Positions 1 through 8,898 of a DNA stretch of 64,000 nucleotides are shown here, in pieces (position 1 is the first letter of the stretch; every line of letters begins with the position of its first letter). Origin of the DNA: Pseudohongiella spirulinae (GTDB taxonomy: Bacteria > Pseudomonadota > Gammaproteobacteria > Pseudomonadales > Pseudohongiellaceae); NCBI RefSeq assembly GCF_001444425.1, contig NZ_CP013189.1:124001-188000 (forward strand). Reading direction: 5' to 3'. The position numbers and the translations under genes were made by a program. The notes beneath the pieces are model-generated. The model searched no databases and was not told the DNA's origin. It saw only the letters and a program-made list of their open reading frames with translations.

Positions 1-3000
1 TATGCGGAGCTGCATTGTCTGAGTAATTTTTCCTTTCTGCGCGGTGCTTCTCATCCCGAGGAGCTGGTTGAACGTGCCATCGAGCTGGGTTATCGCGCTC
101 TGGCATTGACTGATGAGTGCAGCCTGTCCGGTGTCGTCAGGGCTTACAGCGCAGTCAAAGCCGCGAAGGCCCGCGGTCAGCCCATCAGACTGATTATCGG
201 TAGTGAGTTTCGCACGCAAGATGGTCTGCATATTGTGCTGCTGGCTCCAGACCGCAAAGCCTATGCACAATTATCGGCACTGATTACCCGGGCCCGGCGC
301 GACTGTGCCAAAGGTGACTATCTGCTGAGCCGCCAGATGCTGGAAGAACTGGACCTGCAGTGCTGCCTGGCTTTATGGATCGCGCCACCATCGCCTATCA
401 GTCGCAACTACTGTGAAATTGCTGCCAGGCAGAGTCTGGCGTGGTTGTCAGAATTATTTCCTGGACGATTGTGGATCGGTGCTCAGCGTTTTCTGGATGC
501 TGATGACCGTGACAAACAATGGGAGCTGGAGCAGCTTGCTCAGCAAACAGGTGTGCCGATTTGTGCTACTGGCGGTATCCAGATGCATCACCCCTGCAGG
601 CGAGCACTGCGCGACACGCTGACAGCCATACGGCTGGTAAAACCCCTGGCAGAGCTGGGGTACCAGCTACCCGCCAACGCACAACAGTTTTTGCGTAGCC
701 GTGCCACCCTGGGGCGGCTGTTCCCGGTTTCCTGGCTGGCAGAAACGCTCAATATAGCAGAACAGTGCAGCTTTTCCCTGTCTGAACTGCGCTATGAATA
801 TCCACGTGAGCTGGTGCCAGCAGGGCATACGCCTGCCAGTTGGTTGCGCCGTTTAACCTTACAGGGCATGGCGGAACGCTGGCCGGAAGGTGCCTCGCAA
901 TCGATTCGTGAGCTGCTGGAAAAAGAGTTGTTATTGATTGCAGAGATGGCCTATGAGCATTTTTTTCTGACCGTGCATGACATCGTCATGTTTGCACGCA
1001 GTCAGAACATACTGTGCCAGGGGCGAGGCTCGGCAGCGAACTCAGCTGTTTGCTATTGCCTGGGCATAACCGCTGTGGATCCCTCCCGTATGCAGTTGCT
1101 GTTTGAACGCTTTCTTTCCAAAGAACGTGATGAACCGCCGGATATCGATGTTGATTTTGAGCATGAGCGTCGCGAGGAAGTCATACAGTATATCTATCGA
1201 AAATATGGCCGCGACCGCGCAGCTCTGGCTGCCACAGTCATCGCCTACCGTCGGCGCAGTGCCATTCGCGATGTCGGGAAAGCCCTGGGCATGGATGCCG
1301 CGCAGATTGATCAGGCACTGAATTGTCTTCGCATGAACAACGACGGACAGTTGGTGAGCATTGATGATATTCAGTTGCCTGAGCCGTTGTTGTTGCGACT
1401 GAGTTTTCTGGTGCAACAGATCATTGGCTTCCCACGGCACCTGTCTCAACATGTAGGTGGTTTTGTGATCAGCGAAGGACCATTGTCTGAACTGGTGCCG
1501 GTAGAAAATGCGAGCATGGCTGACAGAACCGTCATCCAGTGGGAGAAGGATGATCTGGAAGCGCTGGGTCTGTTGAAGGTTGATGTGTTGGCGCTGGGCA
1601 TGTTGACTGCTATCCGTAAATGTCTGGCGCTGGTTTCAGGACGGCGCGGGGAGGCCATGGGCCTGGCCGATGTGCCGGCGGAGGATGCGGCGGTCTATGA
1701 GATGATCGGACGGGCAGATACTGTGGGGGTTTTCCAGATTGAATCGCGTGCCCAGATGAGCATGCTGCCGCGCCTCAGACCGCAGAATTATTATGACCTG
1801 GTAGTGCAGATTGCCATCGTGCGCCCGGGGCCGATTCAGGGCGATATGGTGCATCCATATTTGATGAGGCGACAAGGTAAGCAAGCAGTCACTTATCCTG
1901 GAGAGGCTGTTAAATCTGTGCTGGGGCGTACACTAGGAGTGCCCATTTTCCAGGAACAGGTCATGCAGATTGCTATGGTGGCGGCCGGTTTCAGCGGTGG
2001 TGAGGCCGATCAGTTGCGCCGGGCCATGGCGGCCTGGAAACGCAAAGGCGGATTGGAACCATTCCGGGATAAACTGATCGCCGGTATGCTGGCGCGTGGC
2101 TACGATGAGGTCTTTGCCGGACAGATATTTGAACAGATCAAGGGGTTTGGTGACTATGGATTCCCTGAGTCACACTCCGCCAGTTTCGCATTATTGGCCT
2201 ATGTTTCAGCCTGGCTTAAGTACCACTATCCGGCCGAATTTCTGTGTGCGCTGCTAAACAGCCAGCCCATGGGTTTTTATGCACCGGCCCAGCTGGTGCA
2301 GGATGCCCGCCGCCATGGAGTCACTGTACTGCCAGTGGATATCATGTTCAGCGATCATGATTCTACCGTGACACTGGAACAGCATGTCAGACTGGGCTTG
2401 CGCATGGTCAGCGGGCTGACACAAGCCGCGGCAGAGCGCATTTTGCAAGCCAGAGCACAGTCAGTTTTCAGGGATGTCGCTGATCTGGTCAGGCGCGCCG
2501 ACCTCAATCAACGGGACCGCGACAGTCTGGCCGCTGCCGATGCGTTGCAGACACTGATCAGCGAGCGTCATCAGGCGTTCTGGGCGGCCAGTGCGGTGCA
2601 AACGTTGCCTCCGCTGTTTGTTTGCGCACCGGACAGTTTTGACGCTGTCTGTCAGGATGGCACAAGCCTGATGCTGCCCCGCTCCACGGAGGCGCAGAAT
2701 ATTATGGCGGATTACAATCAACTGGGTCTGACATTGCGTCGGCATCCTCTGTGCCTGTGGCGTGATCATCTGGAAAACTATCAGGTGGTGACGGCTAGTG
2801 AGCTGGCTGAATTGAAAGATCGTTCTGTCATCAAGGTGGCCGGGCTGGTGACTTGTCGGCAACGGCCTCAGACCGCCTCGGGAGTCACGTTTTTAACCCT
2901 TGAAGACGAAAGTGGATTTATGAATGTGGTGGTCTGGCCTTCGCTGATGAAGGATTATTACCGGATTGTGCATGAGGCTGGCTTGCTGGGTGTGAGTGGT

Positions 3001-3105
3001 TATGTACAGCAAAGCGACGGAGTCACGCATGTGATTGCCCGGGTGCTTGTTGATCTGTCCCATTGGCTGGGGCAGATGAGAGTGCAGTCCAGAGATTTTG
3101 CCTGA
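1..3105 (+). CDS. dnaE2: Error-prone DNA polymerase DnaE2 (ImuC), 5' end cut by window edge
   Basis: Translesion polymerase of the C family, the catalytic member of the ImuA-ImuB-DnaE2 SOS mutasome. The frame is open from base 1 and begins with YAELHCLSNFSFLRG, the start of the PHP domain, so only about the first ten residues are missing. The three acidic codons of the PDIDVDF palm motif are at 1141, 1147 and 1153, and the third catalytic aspartate is in KVDVLALG near 1580. A helix-hairpin-helix region and a C-terminal OB fold follow (about 2780-3080). Length and the shortened C-terminus fit DnaE2 rather than replicative DnaE1. Its promoter lies outside the window. It points toward imuB-imuA, which run the opposite way 3.4 kb downstream, unlike the usual co-directional cassette. 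Confidence 0.95.
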   Translation, partial: YAELHCLSNFSFLRGASHPEELVERAIELGYRALALTDECSLSGVVRAYSAVKAAKARGQPIRLIIGSEFRTQDGLHIVLLAPDRKAYAQLSALITRARRDCAKGDYLLSRQMLEELDLQCCLALWIAPPSPISRNYCEIAARQSLAWLSELFPGRLWIGAQRFLDADDRDKQWELEQLAQQTGVPICATGGIQMHHPCRRALRDTLTAIRLVKPLAELGYQLPANAQQFLRSRATLGRLFPVSWLAETLNIAEQCSFSLSELRYEYPRELVPAGHTPASWLRRLTLQGMAERWPEGASQSIRELLEKELLLIAEMAYEHFFLTVHDIVMFARSQNILCQGRGSAANSAVCYCLGITAVDPSRMQLLFERFLSKERDEPPDIDVDFEHERREEVIQYIYRKYGRDRAALAATVIAYRRRSAIRDVGKALGMDAAQIDQALNCLRMNNDGQLVSIDDIQLPEPLLLRLSFLVQQIIGFPRHLSQHVGGFVISEGPLSELVPVENASMADRTVIQWEKDDLEALGLLKVDVLALGMLTAIRKCLALVSGRRGEAMGLADVPAEDAAVYEMIGRADTVGVFQIESRAQMSMLPRLRPQNYYDLVVQIAIVRPGPIQGDMVHPYLMRRQGKQAVTYPGEAVKSVLGRTLGVPIFQEQVMQIAMVAAGFSGGEADQLRRAMAAWKRKGGLEPFRDKLIAGMLARGYDEVFAGQIFEQIKGFGDYGFPESHSASFALLAYVSAWLKYHYPAEFLCALLNSQPMGFYAPAQLVQDARRHGVTVLPVDIMFSDHDSTVTLEQHVRLGLRMVSGLTQAAAERILQARAQSVFRDVADLVRRADLNQRDRDSLAAADALQTLISERHQAFWAASAVQTLPPLFVCAPDSFDAVCQDGTSLMLPRSTEAQNIMADYNQLGLTLRRHPLCLWRDHLENYQVVTASELAELKDRSVIKVAGLVTCRQRPQTASGVTFLTLEDESGFMNVVVWPSLMKDYYRIVHEAGLLGVSGYVQQSDGVTHVIARVLVDLSHWLGQMRVQSRDFA

Positions 3106-3115
3106 ACCGCAGGTA

Positions 3116-3129
3116 TTGATTCAGATCAA
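3116..3129. promoter_or_regulatory. FNR/Anr-type binding site
   Basis: TTGATTCAGATCAA is an exact match to the FNR/Anr consensus TTGAT-N4-ATCAA. It lies in the gap between dnaE2 and the exported protein that follows. An extended -10-like element, TGTGTAACAT (3151-3160), sits at a distance that would place the FNR site about 41-45 bases before the start point, a class II activator position. Regulation by oxygen is inferred; no FNR gene is in the window. Confidence 0.55.
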
Positions 3130-3231
3130 TAAAACTTCTGGAGGCGACTTTGTGTAACATCATGACAAACATAAATTTATGCTAATCAATTACACTCCGG
3201 AATAACTTTATTCTGAGATATGGATCAGGCA

Positions 3232-4248
3232 ATGACAAGACATCCACTGTTATGGAGTGCCCTGAGCATCACGTTGGCCAGCAGCCTGTATGCAGGTGCC
3301 ATCCAGGCCGGGATTCCACGAACGTCAGAGGGGCGCCCGGACTTCCAGGGTGTCTGGACAAACGAGACAGAAACGCCTGTAGAGCGGCTACCGCAGTTTG
3401 AGGGCCGTCAGAGCATGAGTGAAGAAGAGGCCGCCGCGTTCCGGCCGGGTTCAGCAGCAGGCCTGACAGATCTGACACAGAATGATTGGCTGGATCCGGA
3501 TCGTGGGCCACCCCCCAAGGGCGAACCGATTCGGCTGGAAGCCGACTGGTATTTCTCAACTGGCTATGTAGCGCGTGTTGACGGAGAGTTTCGTACCTCG
3601 CTGGTTATTGATCCGCCGGATGGCCGGATCCCTTATGCGGAGGATGGCCGTGGTCGCGACTGGGTCTCTCAGCAACTGGCGCGTACAGGCGGTGATGTGT
3701 ATGACGGGCCCGAGGTGAGACCGACCGGTGAACGCTGTCTGTTGTCCGTGTTATCAACGGCCGGTCCGCCCATGCTGCCGATGTCCTACAACAGCAACTA
3801 CCGTATTGTGCAGACTCACGACTACCTGATGGTGATGGCTGAAATGGTCAATGATGCGCGAATTATTCGTATTAACGATGAGCATCAGCCGGCGGCCCTG
3901 ACGCGGTGGATGGGTGACTCAGTGGCGCATTGGGAAGGTGATACGCTGGTGGTCAGTACCCGTAATATTCACCCGCAGCAATCCTTCCGGGGTTCGAGCA
4001 GCGAACTGACGACCGTTGAAACCTTTCGTTATGATGATGAAGGCCAGATTATTTATCGGGTGACCATGAATGACCCGGCGGTATTTGGTCAGCCATGGAC
4101 TGCAGAGGTGCCCATGCGTCCGCTGGGTGAAGGCGGCGATGTCTATGAATATGCCTGCCACGAGGGTAACTACTCGCTGGTGGGTGCGCTGGCCGGCAGA
4201 CGCTGGCAGGAACATTATGAGCAGCAGGAAGCAGCCACAAGCAAGTAG
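3232..4248 (+). CDS. Exported protein of unknown function
   Basis: About 338 residues with an N-terminal signal peptide (hydrophobic stretch then AGAIQA). The mature part begins GIPRTSEGRPDFQGVWTN, a start I know from a widespread family of uncharacterised secreted proteins of proteobacteria and acidobacteria. The rest is rich in Trp/Tyr/Asp and looks beta-rich, with two cysteines (GERCLLS and YEYACHEG) that could form a disulfide. I know no catalytic motif. The start at 3232 is preferred because GGA lies 8 bases upstream; an in-frame ATG at 3220 has no ribosome site. A perfect FNR-type site lies about 100 bases upstream. The stop is 22 bases from the end of the convergent transporter gene. 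Confidence 0.7.
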   Translation: MTRHPLLWSALSITLASSLYAGAIQAGIPRTSEGRPDFQGVWTNETETPVERLPQFEGRQSMSEEEAAAFRPGSAAGLTDLTQNDWLDPDRGPPPKGEPIRLEADWYFSTGYVARVDGEFRTSLVIDPPDGRIPYAEDGRGRDWVSQQLARTGGDVYDGPEVRPTGERCLLSVLSTAGPPMLPMSYNSNYRIVQTHDYLMVMAEMVNDARIIRINDEHQPAALTRWMGDSVAHWEGDTLVVSTRNIHPQQSFRGSSSELTTVETFRYDDEGQIIYRVTMNDPAVFGQPWTAEVPMRPLGEGGDVYEYACHEGNYSLVGALAGRRWQEHYEQQEAATSK

Positions 4249-4270
4249 CAATCCTCCGCAGGCATGCTGA

Positions 4271-5206
4271 TTATGTGGCCGGTTTGCCTCTGTCATGGCG
4301 GGCTGGGCGCATCAGCCAGGGATAGATGAGAACCACCGCAATAATGATCCCCGCGCCCAGGTAGAAGCCGGGTGACAGCTCCTGTTGTTCGCCCAGCAAT
4401 AGGGCCGCCAGTACAATGGCGTAAATTGGCTCCAGATTGACCGCCAGTGCACTTGCGTAGGCTGATAGCTGGCGCAAAGCCACCAGCGACAGGGCAAATG
4501 GCAGCAGGGTGCAGGCCAGTGCCAGCGTCAATACCCAGAACAGGTCGCCACCCTGTGGAGGACGCAGTACCGCCAGAGGTTCATCGACAATACCATTAAT
4601 AGCTGAAATATCACTGATACTGAACAGGAGACTCAACAGCAGCAAAAACAGACAGCCAATCGCCATTTCCAGCGCGGTTACCGTCAAGGCATCTGCTTTA
4701 AGCACATAACGTTTATTCAGTGATGCAAACAAGGCCACAAAAAGAGCCGACACGATGCCCATTACAATACCGTTGTTCATGTTTTCGGGTGTGCCGCCGA
4801 CAACCAGTATGATGCCCGGTAAAACCATCAGACCCAGCAGCAGCTCGCGGAGCTGAAAGCGGCGACCGGCCAACAGGGGTTCGATGACAGAAAGAAACAC
4901 CGGTACCGTTGCAATGCAGGTAACAGCCACCGATGCGTTAGCCAGTTTGATCGCGCCGTAAAAGGTCAGCCAGTGCATTGCCACCAGCGCGCCGATACCG
5001 GAAAATGCAACAATGAGTCTGGGCGTCAGCTGGCTGAGTTTGCGCCAGATGGAGGGTAGCATCAGCAGGCAAATGGCTACCAGGCCCATGCGCCAGATGA
5101 CCAGCGGCAGTGCCTGCATGGTAATCAGTTTGCCCAGTATGGCGGTAAAGCCCCATAAAATCACGCATAGGTGGATCTGGAGCCAGGCGGTACGTGTGGC
5201 GGGCAT
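4271..5206 (-). CDS. DMT-superfamily (EamA) transporter
   Basis: Integral inner-membrane protein of 311 residues with about ten hydrophobic segments in two homologous halves, typical of EamA/DMT permeases that export amino acids or other metabolites. The first half opens with WLQIHLCVILWGFTAILGK and the second contains the LEPIYAIVLAALLLGE signature seen near the end of the second EamA repeat. Length is normal. No ribosome site is obvious before the ATG at 5206. The substrate cannot be deduced. It is divergent from the HD-GYP gene, sharing an 86-base AT-rich gap. Confidence 0.85.
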   Translation of the reverse strand: MPATRTAWLQIHLCVILWGFTAILGKLITMQALPLVIWRMGLVAICLLMLPSIWRKLSQLTPRLIVAFSGIGALVAMHWLTFYGAIKLANASVAVTCIATVPVFLSVIEPLLAGRRFQLRELLLGLMVLPGIILVVGGTPENMNNGIVMGIVSALFVALFASLNKRYVLKADALTVTALEMAIGCLFLLLLSLLFSISDISAINGIVDEPLAVLRPPQGGDLFWVLTLALACTLLPFALSLVALRQLSAYASALAVNLEPIYAIVLAALLLGEQQELSPGFYLGAGIIIAVVLIYPWLMRPARHDRGKPAT

Positions 5207-5292
5207 AGATGAAAATTAATTTGATTTTAAAAGCCAATTCTAGCACTAATAGCGGCTTAATCCTGATTGAACATCAGCAAGTTGAATATTAA

Positions 5293-6516
5293 ATGATAAA
5301 GAAGATAGACGTCAGTGATGTCAGGCTCGGTATGTTTATTACTGAGCTGCACGGCTCCTGGCTGCACCATCCTTTCTGGAAAAGTCGTTTCCTGCTGGAA
5401 GACGCTGACGACCTTGCTAAGCTTAAATCCTCAGGAATAAAGATGGTCTCCGTTGATCTGGCAAAAAGTTTGCCGGGGGCAGTGAGCAGCCTTGAAGGCA
5501 AAAAGGAACCCCCTGAGACATCGCCGCGACCGCCAGGTGTTACTGAGGAGGAAAAACCTCAGAAAGCGGCCAGGTCAGATATGCAGCAAGAGCTGAATCG
5601 CGCCCGACAACTCTGTGAGTATTCGCGTGAGGCTGTGACTGCGATGTTCAAAGAAGCCCGCATGGGCAAGGCCATTTCGGGAGAAACAGCAACCGAGATT
5701 GTCACGCAGATAAATGAATCAGTGGCTCGGCAACCTCACGCCTTAATTGCCCTGGCTCGCCTGAAAACCTCGGATAATTATACGTATATGCATTCCGTGG
5801 CTGTATGCGCCATGATGATTGCCCTGGCTCGGGAATTGAAATTGAGTGATGCAGAGGTCAAGGCGGCAGGTGCGGCCGGATTGATGCATGATATTGGAAA
5901 GATGGCGATTCCGGACAGTATTTTGAACAAACCTGGTGCTCTCACCGACCCTGAGTTTGCCGAGATGCGAAAGCACCCGGAGCGTGGTGTGGAGATCTTG
6001 AATCAGCTGACGGACATCCCACCAGAGGTGGCTGAGGTCTGCCTGCACCACCATGAAAAATACAATGGCACGGGTTACCCGCATCAACTGGCAGGCGAAT
6101 TGATTAGTCGTATGGCGCGTATGGGGGCTATCTGCGATGTTTATGATGCTATTACTTCAGATCGCCCCTACAAAAAAGGCTGGGGGCCTGCCGAGTCCTT
6201 GCAAAAAATGGCTACCTGGAAAGGGCATTTTGACCCCGACTATTTTCAGGCCTTTGTCAGAACCATCGGTATTTATCCGGTGGGCTCACTGGTCCGGTTG
6301 AAGAGTCAGCGGCTGGCTGTGGTGATTGAGCAGAATTCCACAAGCCTGATCAAGCCTAAGGTGAAAGTTTTCTTTTCGCTGCGCTCTAAACTCCCGTTGA
6401 CACAGGCGGTACTCGATTTGTCGGCGCAAGGTGTTGTCGATTCAATTGAGGCGCGTGAGCCATCTGAGAATTGGAATTTTCCTTACCTGGACGATCTGTG
6501 GCAGGAGTTCGGTTAG
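5293..6516 (+). CDS. HD-GYP domain cyclic-di-GMP phosphodiesterase
   Basis: Cytoplasmic protein of 407 residues. Residues 1 to about 125 form a DUF3391-type N-terminal domain (MIKKIDVSDVRLGMFI). The HD-GYP domain follows: HD metal-binding pair at His199-Asp200 (MHDIGK) and the HHEKYNGTGYP motif at 253-263 with an intact GYP. Both signatures are complete, so hydrolysis of cyclic di-GMP is expected. There is no response-regulator receiver domain or membrane segment, so the input signal is unknown. It lies between dnaE2 and imuB and ends 9 bases before the convergent imuB stop. A GGDEF protein at 26.4 kb is the synthase-type counterpart in this window. Confidence 0.92.
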   Translation: MIKKIDVSDVRLGMFITELHGSWLHHPFWKSRFLLEDADDLAKLKSSGIKMVSVDLAKSLPGAVSSLEGKKEPPETSPRPPGVTEEEKPQKAARSDMQQELNRARQLCEYSREAVTAMFKEARMGKAISGETATEIVTQINESVARQPHALIALARLKTSDNYTYMHSVAVCAMMIALARELKLSDAEVKAAGAAGLMHDIGKMAIPDSILNKPGALTDPEFAEMRKHPERGVEILNQLTDIPPEVAEVCLHHHEKYNGTGYPHQLAGELISRMARMGAICDVYDAITSDRPYKKGWGPAESLQKMATWKGHFDPDYFQAFVRTIGIYPVGSLVRLKSQRLAVVIEQNSTSLIKPKVKVFFSLRSKLPLTQAVLDLSAQGVVDSIEAREPSENWNFPYLDDLWQEFG

Positions 6517-6525
6517 CTGGATTTC

Positions 6526-7851
6526 TCAGGCAAAAATGCCGTGCAGGTACCAGCTTCCTTGCTGGTTAAGGTCCCGGAATATCCACAGATCTGATCCATG
6601 GCTGTTACGCGCGACATAATAATCACGTCGAATGCTGTGGCCAGCCCACCAGCGTGTTTCAATACGCTCGGGACCGCAGATTATTTTCAGAGGCGTCAGA
6701 TAAAACACTTTATTGTCATGTTGCTGCAGGATTTGCGGTGGCTGTACCAGCAGTAAAGGTTGCCGGCTGACTGAAGAGTTCTGTCCGGGATATCCAGTGC
6801 TCGTAGGTTCATCAGATTTATAAGGGTGTGGTTTTAATTCGGTGACGTACTCTGGGGCATGTTCCTCGCTGATTCCCAGTTGTAATACCTGGTCAGCACC
6901 AAGGCGGGCACTTAAAAGATCAGCCAGTGATTGCTGTGCACTGCTTGCATGAAATGGGCTGAGGGTGCGCGAACGCAGCATGATGGTGCTGGCCACCGCA
7001 GGCAAGCGCTGGCGCTCCAGTGCCTGCTGTACAAGCAGCATGAACAAGGCACCATCCCGGCTGGCATGCCGGGTCTGTATAGTCAGTATGGCAGGCTCGG
7101 GCTTTTCACCGCTCAGGTGCAGTTCCAGATGGTCGCATAGCAGGTGATATTGTTTGAGAAAACCGACAAAGGCCTCCATCAGCGGCTGGATAGCAGACAA
7201 GATCTGTTGGTGGCTATGCAGGCCGTATTCACTCTCCATCGATTGCTCAAAACAGGGTGCTGGCTGCCAGCGTGCGGGTGTCCATGGACGTATTGCCAGC
7301 AGGGACTGCAGGTAGTCAGTCAGTTGACGGCCAAATCGCAGGCGAATTTCACGAATGGGGATGCGCCACACATCACGCAGTACGATCAGACCGCAACGTT
7401 GTAATGCCAGGCTTTGGCGTTCAGGCAGCGGCAGGCAGGCAACCGGTATGTCACCCAGTGCTGCGCGCAGTTGCGGCGTTTCACGCACACAAGAGCTGAG
7501 CTCCAGTCTTGCCATCAACAGGCTGGCTGCCGGGCTGGGGCTCAGTGCGGCGCAATAAGAATGGGTATCCAGTTGCTGATTGAGCTGTCGACTTAGCGCC
7601 CGGATACTGCCGAAATAACGCAGGCTGCTGCGTACCTCGACCAGTACATCGTCCGGCTCAACCAGGCTGACATAGTCGCTGATGTGCAGTCCCGCGTGCG
7701 CAATCGCCTCAAGACTCTGCTTGTCACTCCGGCGGTGGATGGCCAGCCATAATGCACTGCTGGATTGTGAGTTATATGATGGCTGCTGCTTGTGTCGGGT
7801 GCCTTGAGTGCGCTGATGCCAGGGTTTTTGGGACCAGCGCGCTTTCAGCAT
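6526..7851 (-). CDS. imuB: ImuB, Y-family polymerase-like mutasome subunit
   Basis: Protein of 441 residues related to Y-family polymerases but lacking their catalytic acids: the N-terminus reads ALWLAIHRR where active enzymes have the DxD metal site, and the SVDE motif is replaced by LVEVRSSLRYFG. This is the hallmark of ImuB, the adaptor that brings ImuA and DnaE2 to the sliding clamp. The C-terminal RQPLLLVQPPQIL segment and the following GPERIETRWW segment are typical of the family. I could not find a convincing clamp-binding motif by eye. The ATG overlaps the imuA stop by 7 bases, so the two are translationally coupled under the SOS promoter. Confidence 0.9.
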   Translation of the reverse strand: MLKARWSQKPWHQRTQGTRHKQQPSYNSQSSSALWLAIHRRSDKQSLEAIAHAGLHISDYVSLVEPDDVLVEVRSSLRYFGSIRALSRQLNQQLDTHSYCAALSPSPAASLLMARLELSSCVRETPQLRAALGDIPVACLPLPERQSLALQRCGLIVLRDVWRIPIREIRLRFGRQLTDYLQSLLAIRPWTPARWQPAPCFEQSMESEYGLHSHQQILSAIQPLMEAFVGFLKQYHLLCDHLELHLSGEKPEPAILTIQTRHASRDGALFMLLVQQALERQRLPAVASTIMLRSRTLSPFHASSAQQSLADLLSARLGADQVLQLGISEEHAPEYVTELKPHPYKSDEPTSTGYPGQNSSVSRQPLLLVQPPQILQQHDNKVFYLTPLKIICGPERIETRWWAGHSIRRDYYVARNSHGSDLWIFRDLNQQGSWYLHGIFA

Positions 7852-8651
7852 GGCAATTTGAGTGTGATTTTTCCCTGCCGGTAACTACCTCGGGCTTTTT
7901 TAAGCATCACATCAATACAGCGCTCCCGGTTCGTCTGCACGTCATTTATTCTGCTGACCGGACTGCTGAGCTGTAATTGCAAGGTGGCCGGCGAATTGGC
8001 GGCAGGGCGTTGATGAAACAAAATGCCAAGCGTGCCACCTTCATTGGCGGCCAGTTGCAGTCGGCGAATAACCCGTGCGCTGAGCCAGTTCTGCCAGGCC
8101 AGTACCAGGCCGCATTCCAGTGATTGCAGCGCTTTTTCGATGCTCCACAAGGCCTGGTTGCAGCTGGTTTGCGAGGGTATGACAAAGCTGTTGCGGGTAT
8201 TGATACCGGCCTCATGCAGGGCTTTGCCATGCAGGGGATATGGCGGTGCAATCCAGAGAATGGATTGCTGACTGTGACTGCGTTCGCGCAGCAGTGGTAG
8301 TAGCAGCTGAAGCTCGCCAATGCCTTTATGCGGGCATATCAGTTCAACCAGCCCGCGTTCGGGCCAGCCGCCATGAGGCAGCAGTGCATCCAGGGCCGGG
8401 TAACCGCTGGATTGTGCGGCAGTGCTGTTCTGCCCGGCTATTGTGCTGTCAGGCAGATCGGCAAACAGGTCACCGTGTCTGGTATAAGCGGAACAGGCAG
8501 CACTTGATTGTGGACGCGCTGCCACCTGCTCTGCCTTTTGTCCGGAGGCGCGCCATAAACCGGGCGTTTTCTCCAGTAATTGATTGATCACATCATCGCG
8601 TTGTTGAAACAGTTGGCTGCGCAAATTGTTTTGCTGATCTGGGTTTGTCAT
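7845..8651 (-). CDS. imuA: ImuA, RecA-like mutasome subunit
   Basis: Protein of 268 residues of the ImuA (SulA/RecA-like) family, a non-polymerase partner of ImuB and DnaE2 in SOS translesion synthesis. The region SGYPALDALLPHGGWPERG followed by LVELICPHKGIGE (about 82-113) aligns with the RecA ATPase core, but the P-loop Lys-Thr is missing, as is usual in ImuA. The C-terminal tail KKARGSYRQGKITLKL is basic. It is first in a two-gene operon with imuB and has two LexA boxes 21-58 bases upstream. The ATG at 8651 sits in GGATAGCATC without a strong ribosome site. Confidence 0.9.
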   Translation of the reverse strand: MTNPDQQNNLRSQLFQQRDDVINQLLEKTPGLWRASGQKAEQVAARPQSSAACSAYTRHGDLFADLPDSTIAGQNSTAAQSSGYPALDALLPHGGWPERGLVELICPHKGIGELQLLLPLLRERSHSQQSILWIAPPYPLHGKALHEAGINTRNSFVIPSQTSCNQALWSIEKALQSLECGLVLAWQNWLSARVIRRLQLAANEGGTLGILFHQRPAANSPATLQLQLSSPVSRINDVQTNRERCIDVMLKKARGSYRQGKITLKLPC

Positions 8652-8671
8652 GATGCTATCCGGTACATTTG

Positions 8672-8687
8672 CTGTATGTATGAACAG
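8672..8687. promoter_or_regulatory. LexA box 1 of imuAB
   Basis: CTGTATGTATGAACAG fits the LexA consensus CTGT-N8-ACAG exactly at all eight conserved positions. It lies just downstream of the predicted start point and 21 bases before the imuA start codon. Its spacing from the second box is 22 bases, about two helical turns, so two LexA dimers could bind the same face. Confidence 0.8.
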
Positions 8688-8693
8688 TAGATG

Positions 8694-8709
8694 CTGTGAA
8701 TATATACAG
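8694..8709. promoter_or_regulatory. LexA box 2 of imuAB, overlapping the -10 element
   Basis: CTGTGAATATATACAG is a second perfect CTGT-N8-ACAG site, extended by TG and TA flanks toward the E. coli consensus. It covers the -10 hexamer of the imuA promoter, so LexA binding would block polymerase directly. Confidence 0.85.
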
Positions 8710-8727
8710 TAATATCTCTTCAGACAA
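8699..8727 (-). promoter_or_regulatory. Sigma-70 promoter of imuAB
   Basis: On the minus strand TTGTCT (8727-8722) and TATATT (8704-8699) are separated by 17 bases, a good sigma-70 pair. Expected start point is near 8692, about 40 bases before the imuA ATG. The two LexA boxes overlap the -10 and the start region. Confidence 0.7.
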
Positions 8728-8898
8728 GCAGTGTTTTGAAAATAAAAGGAAAAATATCAAAAAAAGCCAGTATGAATGATTGTCATGATTAAAATATTGT
8801 ATTAGCCTTCAGCAAGTTAGCCGATAATATTGTGCGGTCTTGTCAAATAAGCGACTTAATTAACTGGAAAACAGAATAATTAAAGAGACAGATTTCCA

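Noticed and set aside
4938-5246. 102-codon minus-strand frame overlapping the DMT transporter start
   Set aside because: Out of frame with the transporter and without hydrophobic segments or motifs.
5293-6516. Idea that the HD-GYP gene is part of the SOS cassette
   Set aside because: No LexA box upstream and it is transcribed against imuAB; its position is probably incidental.
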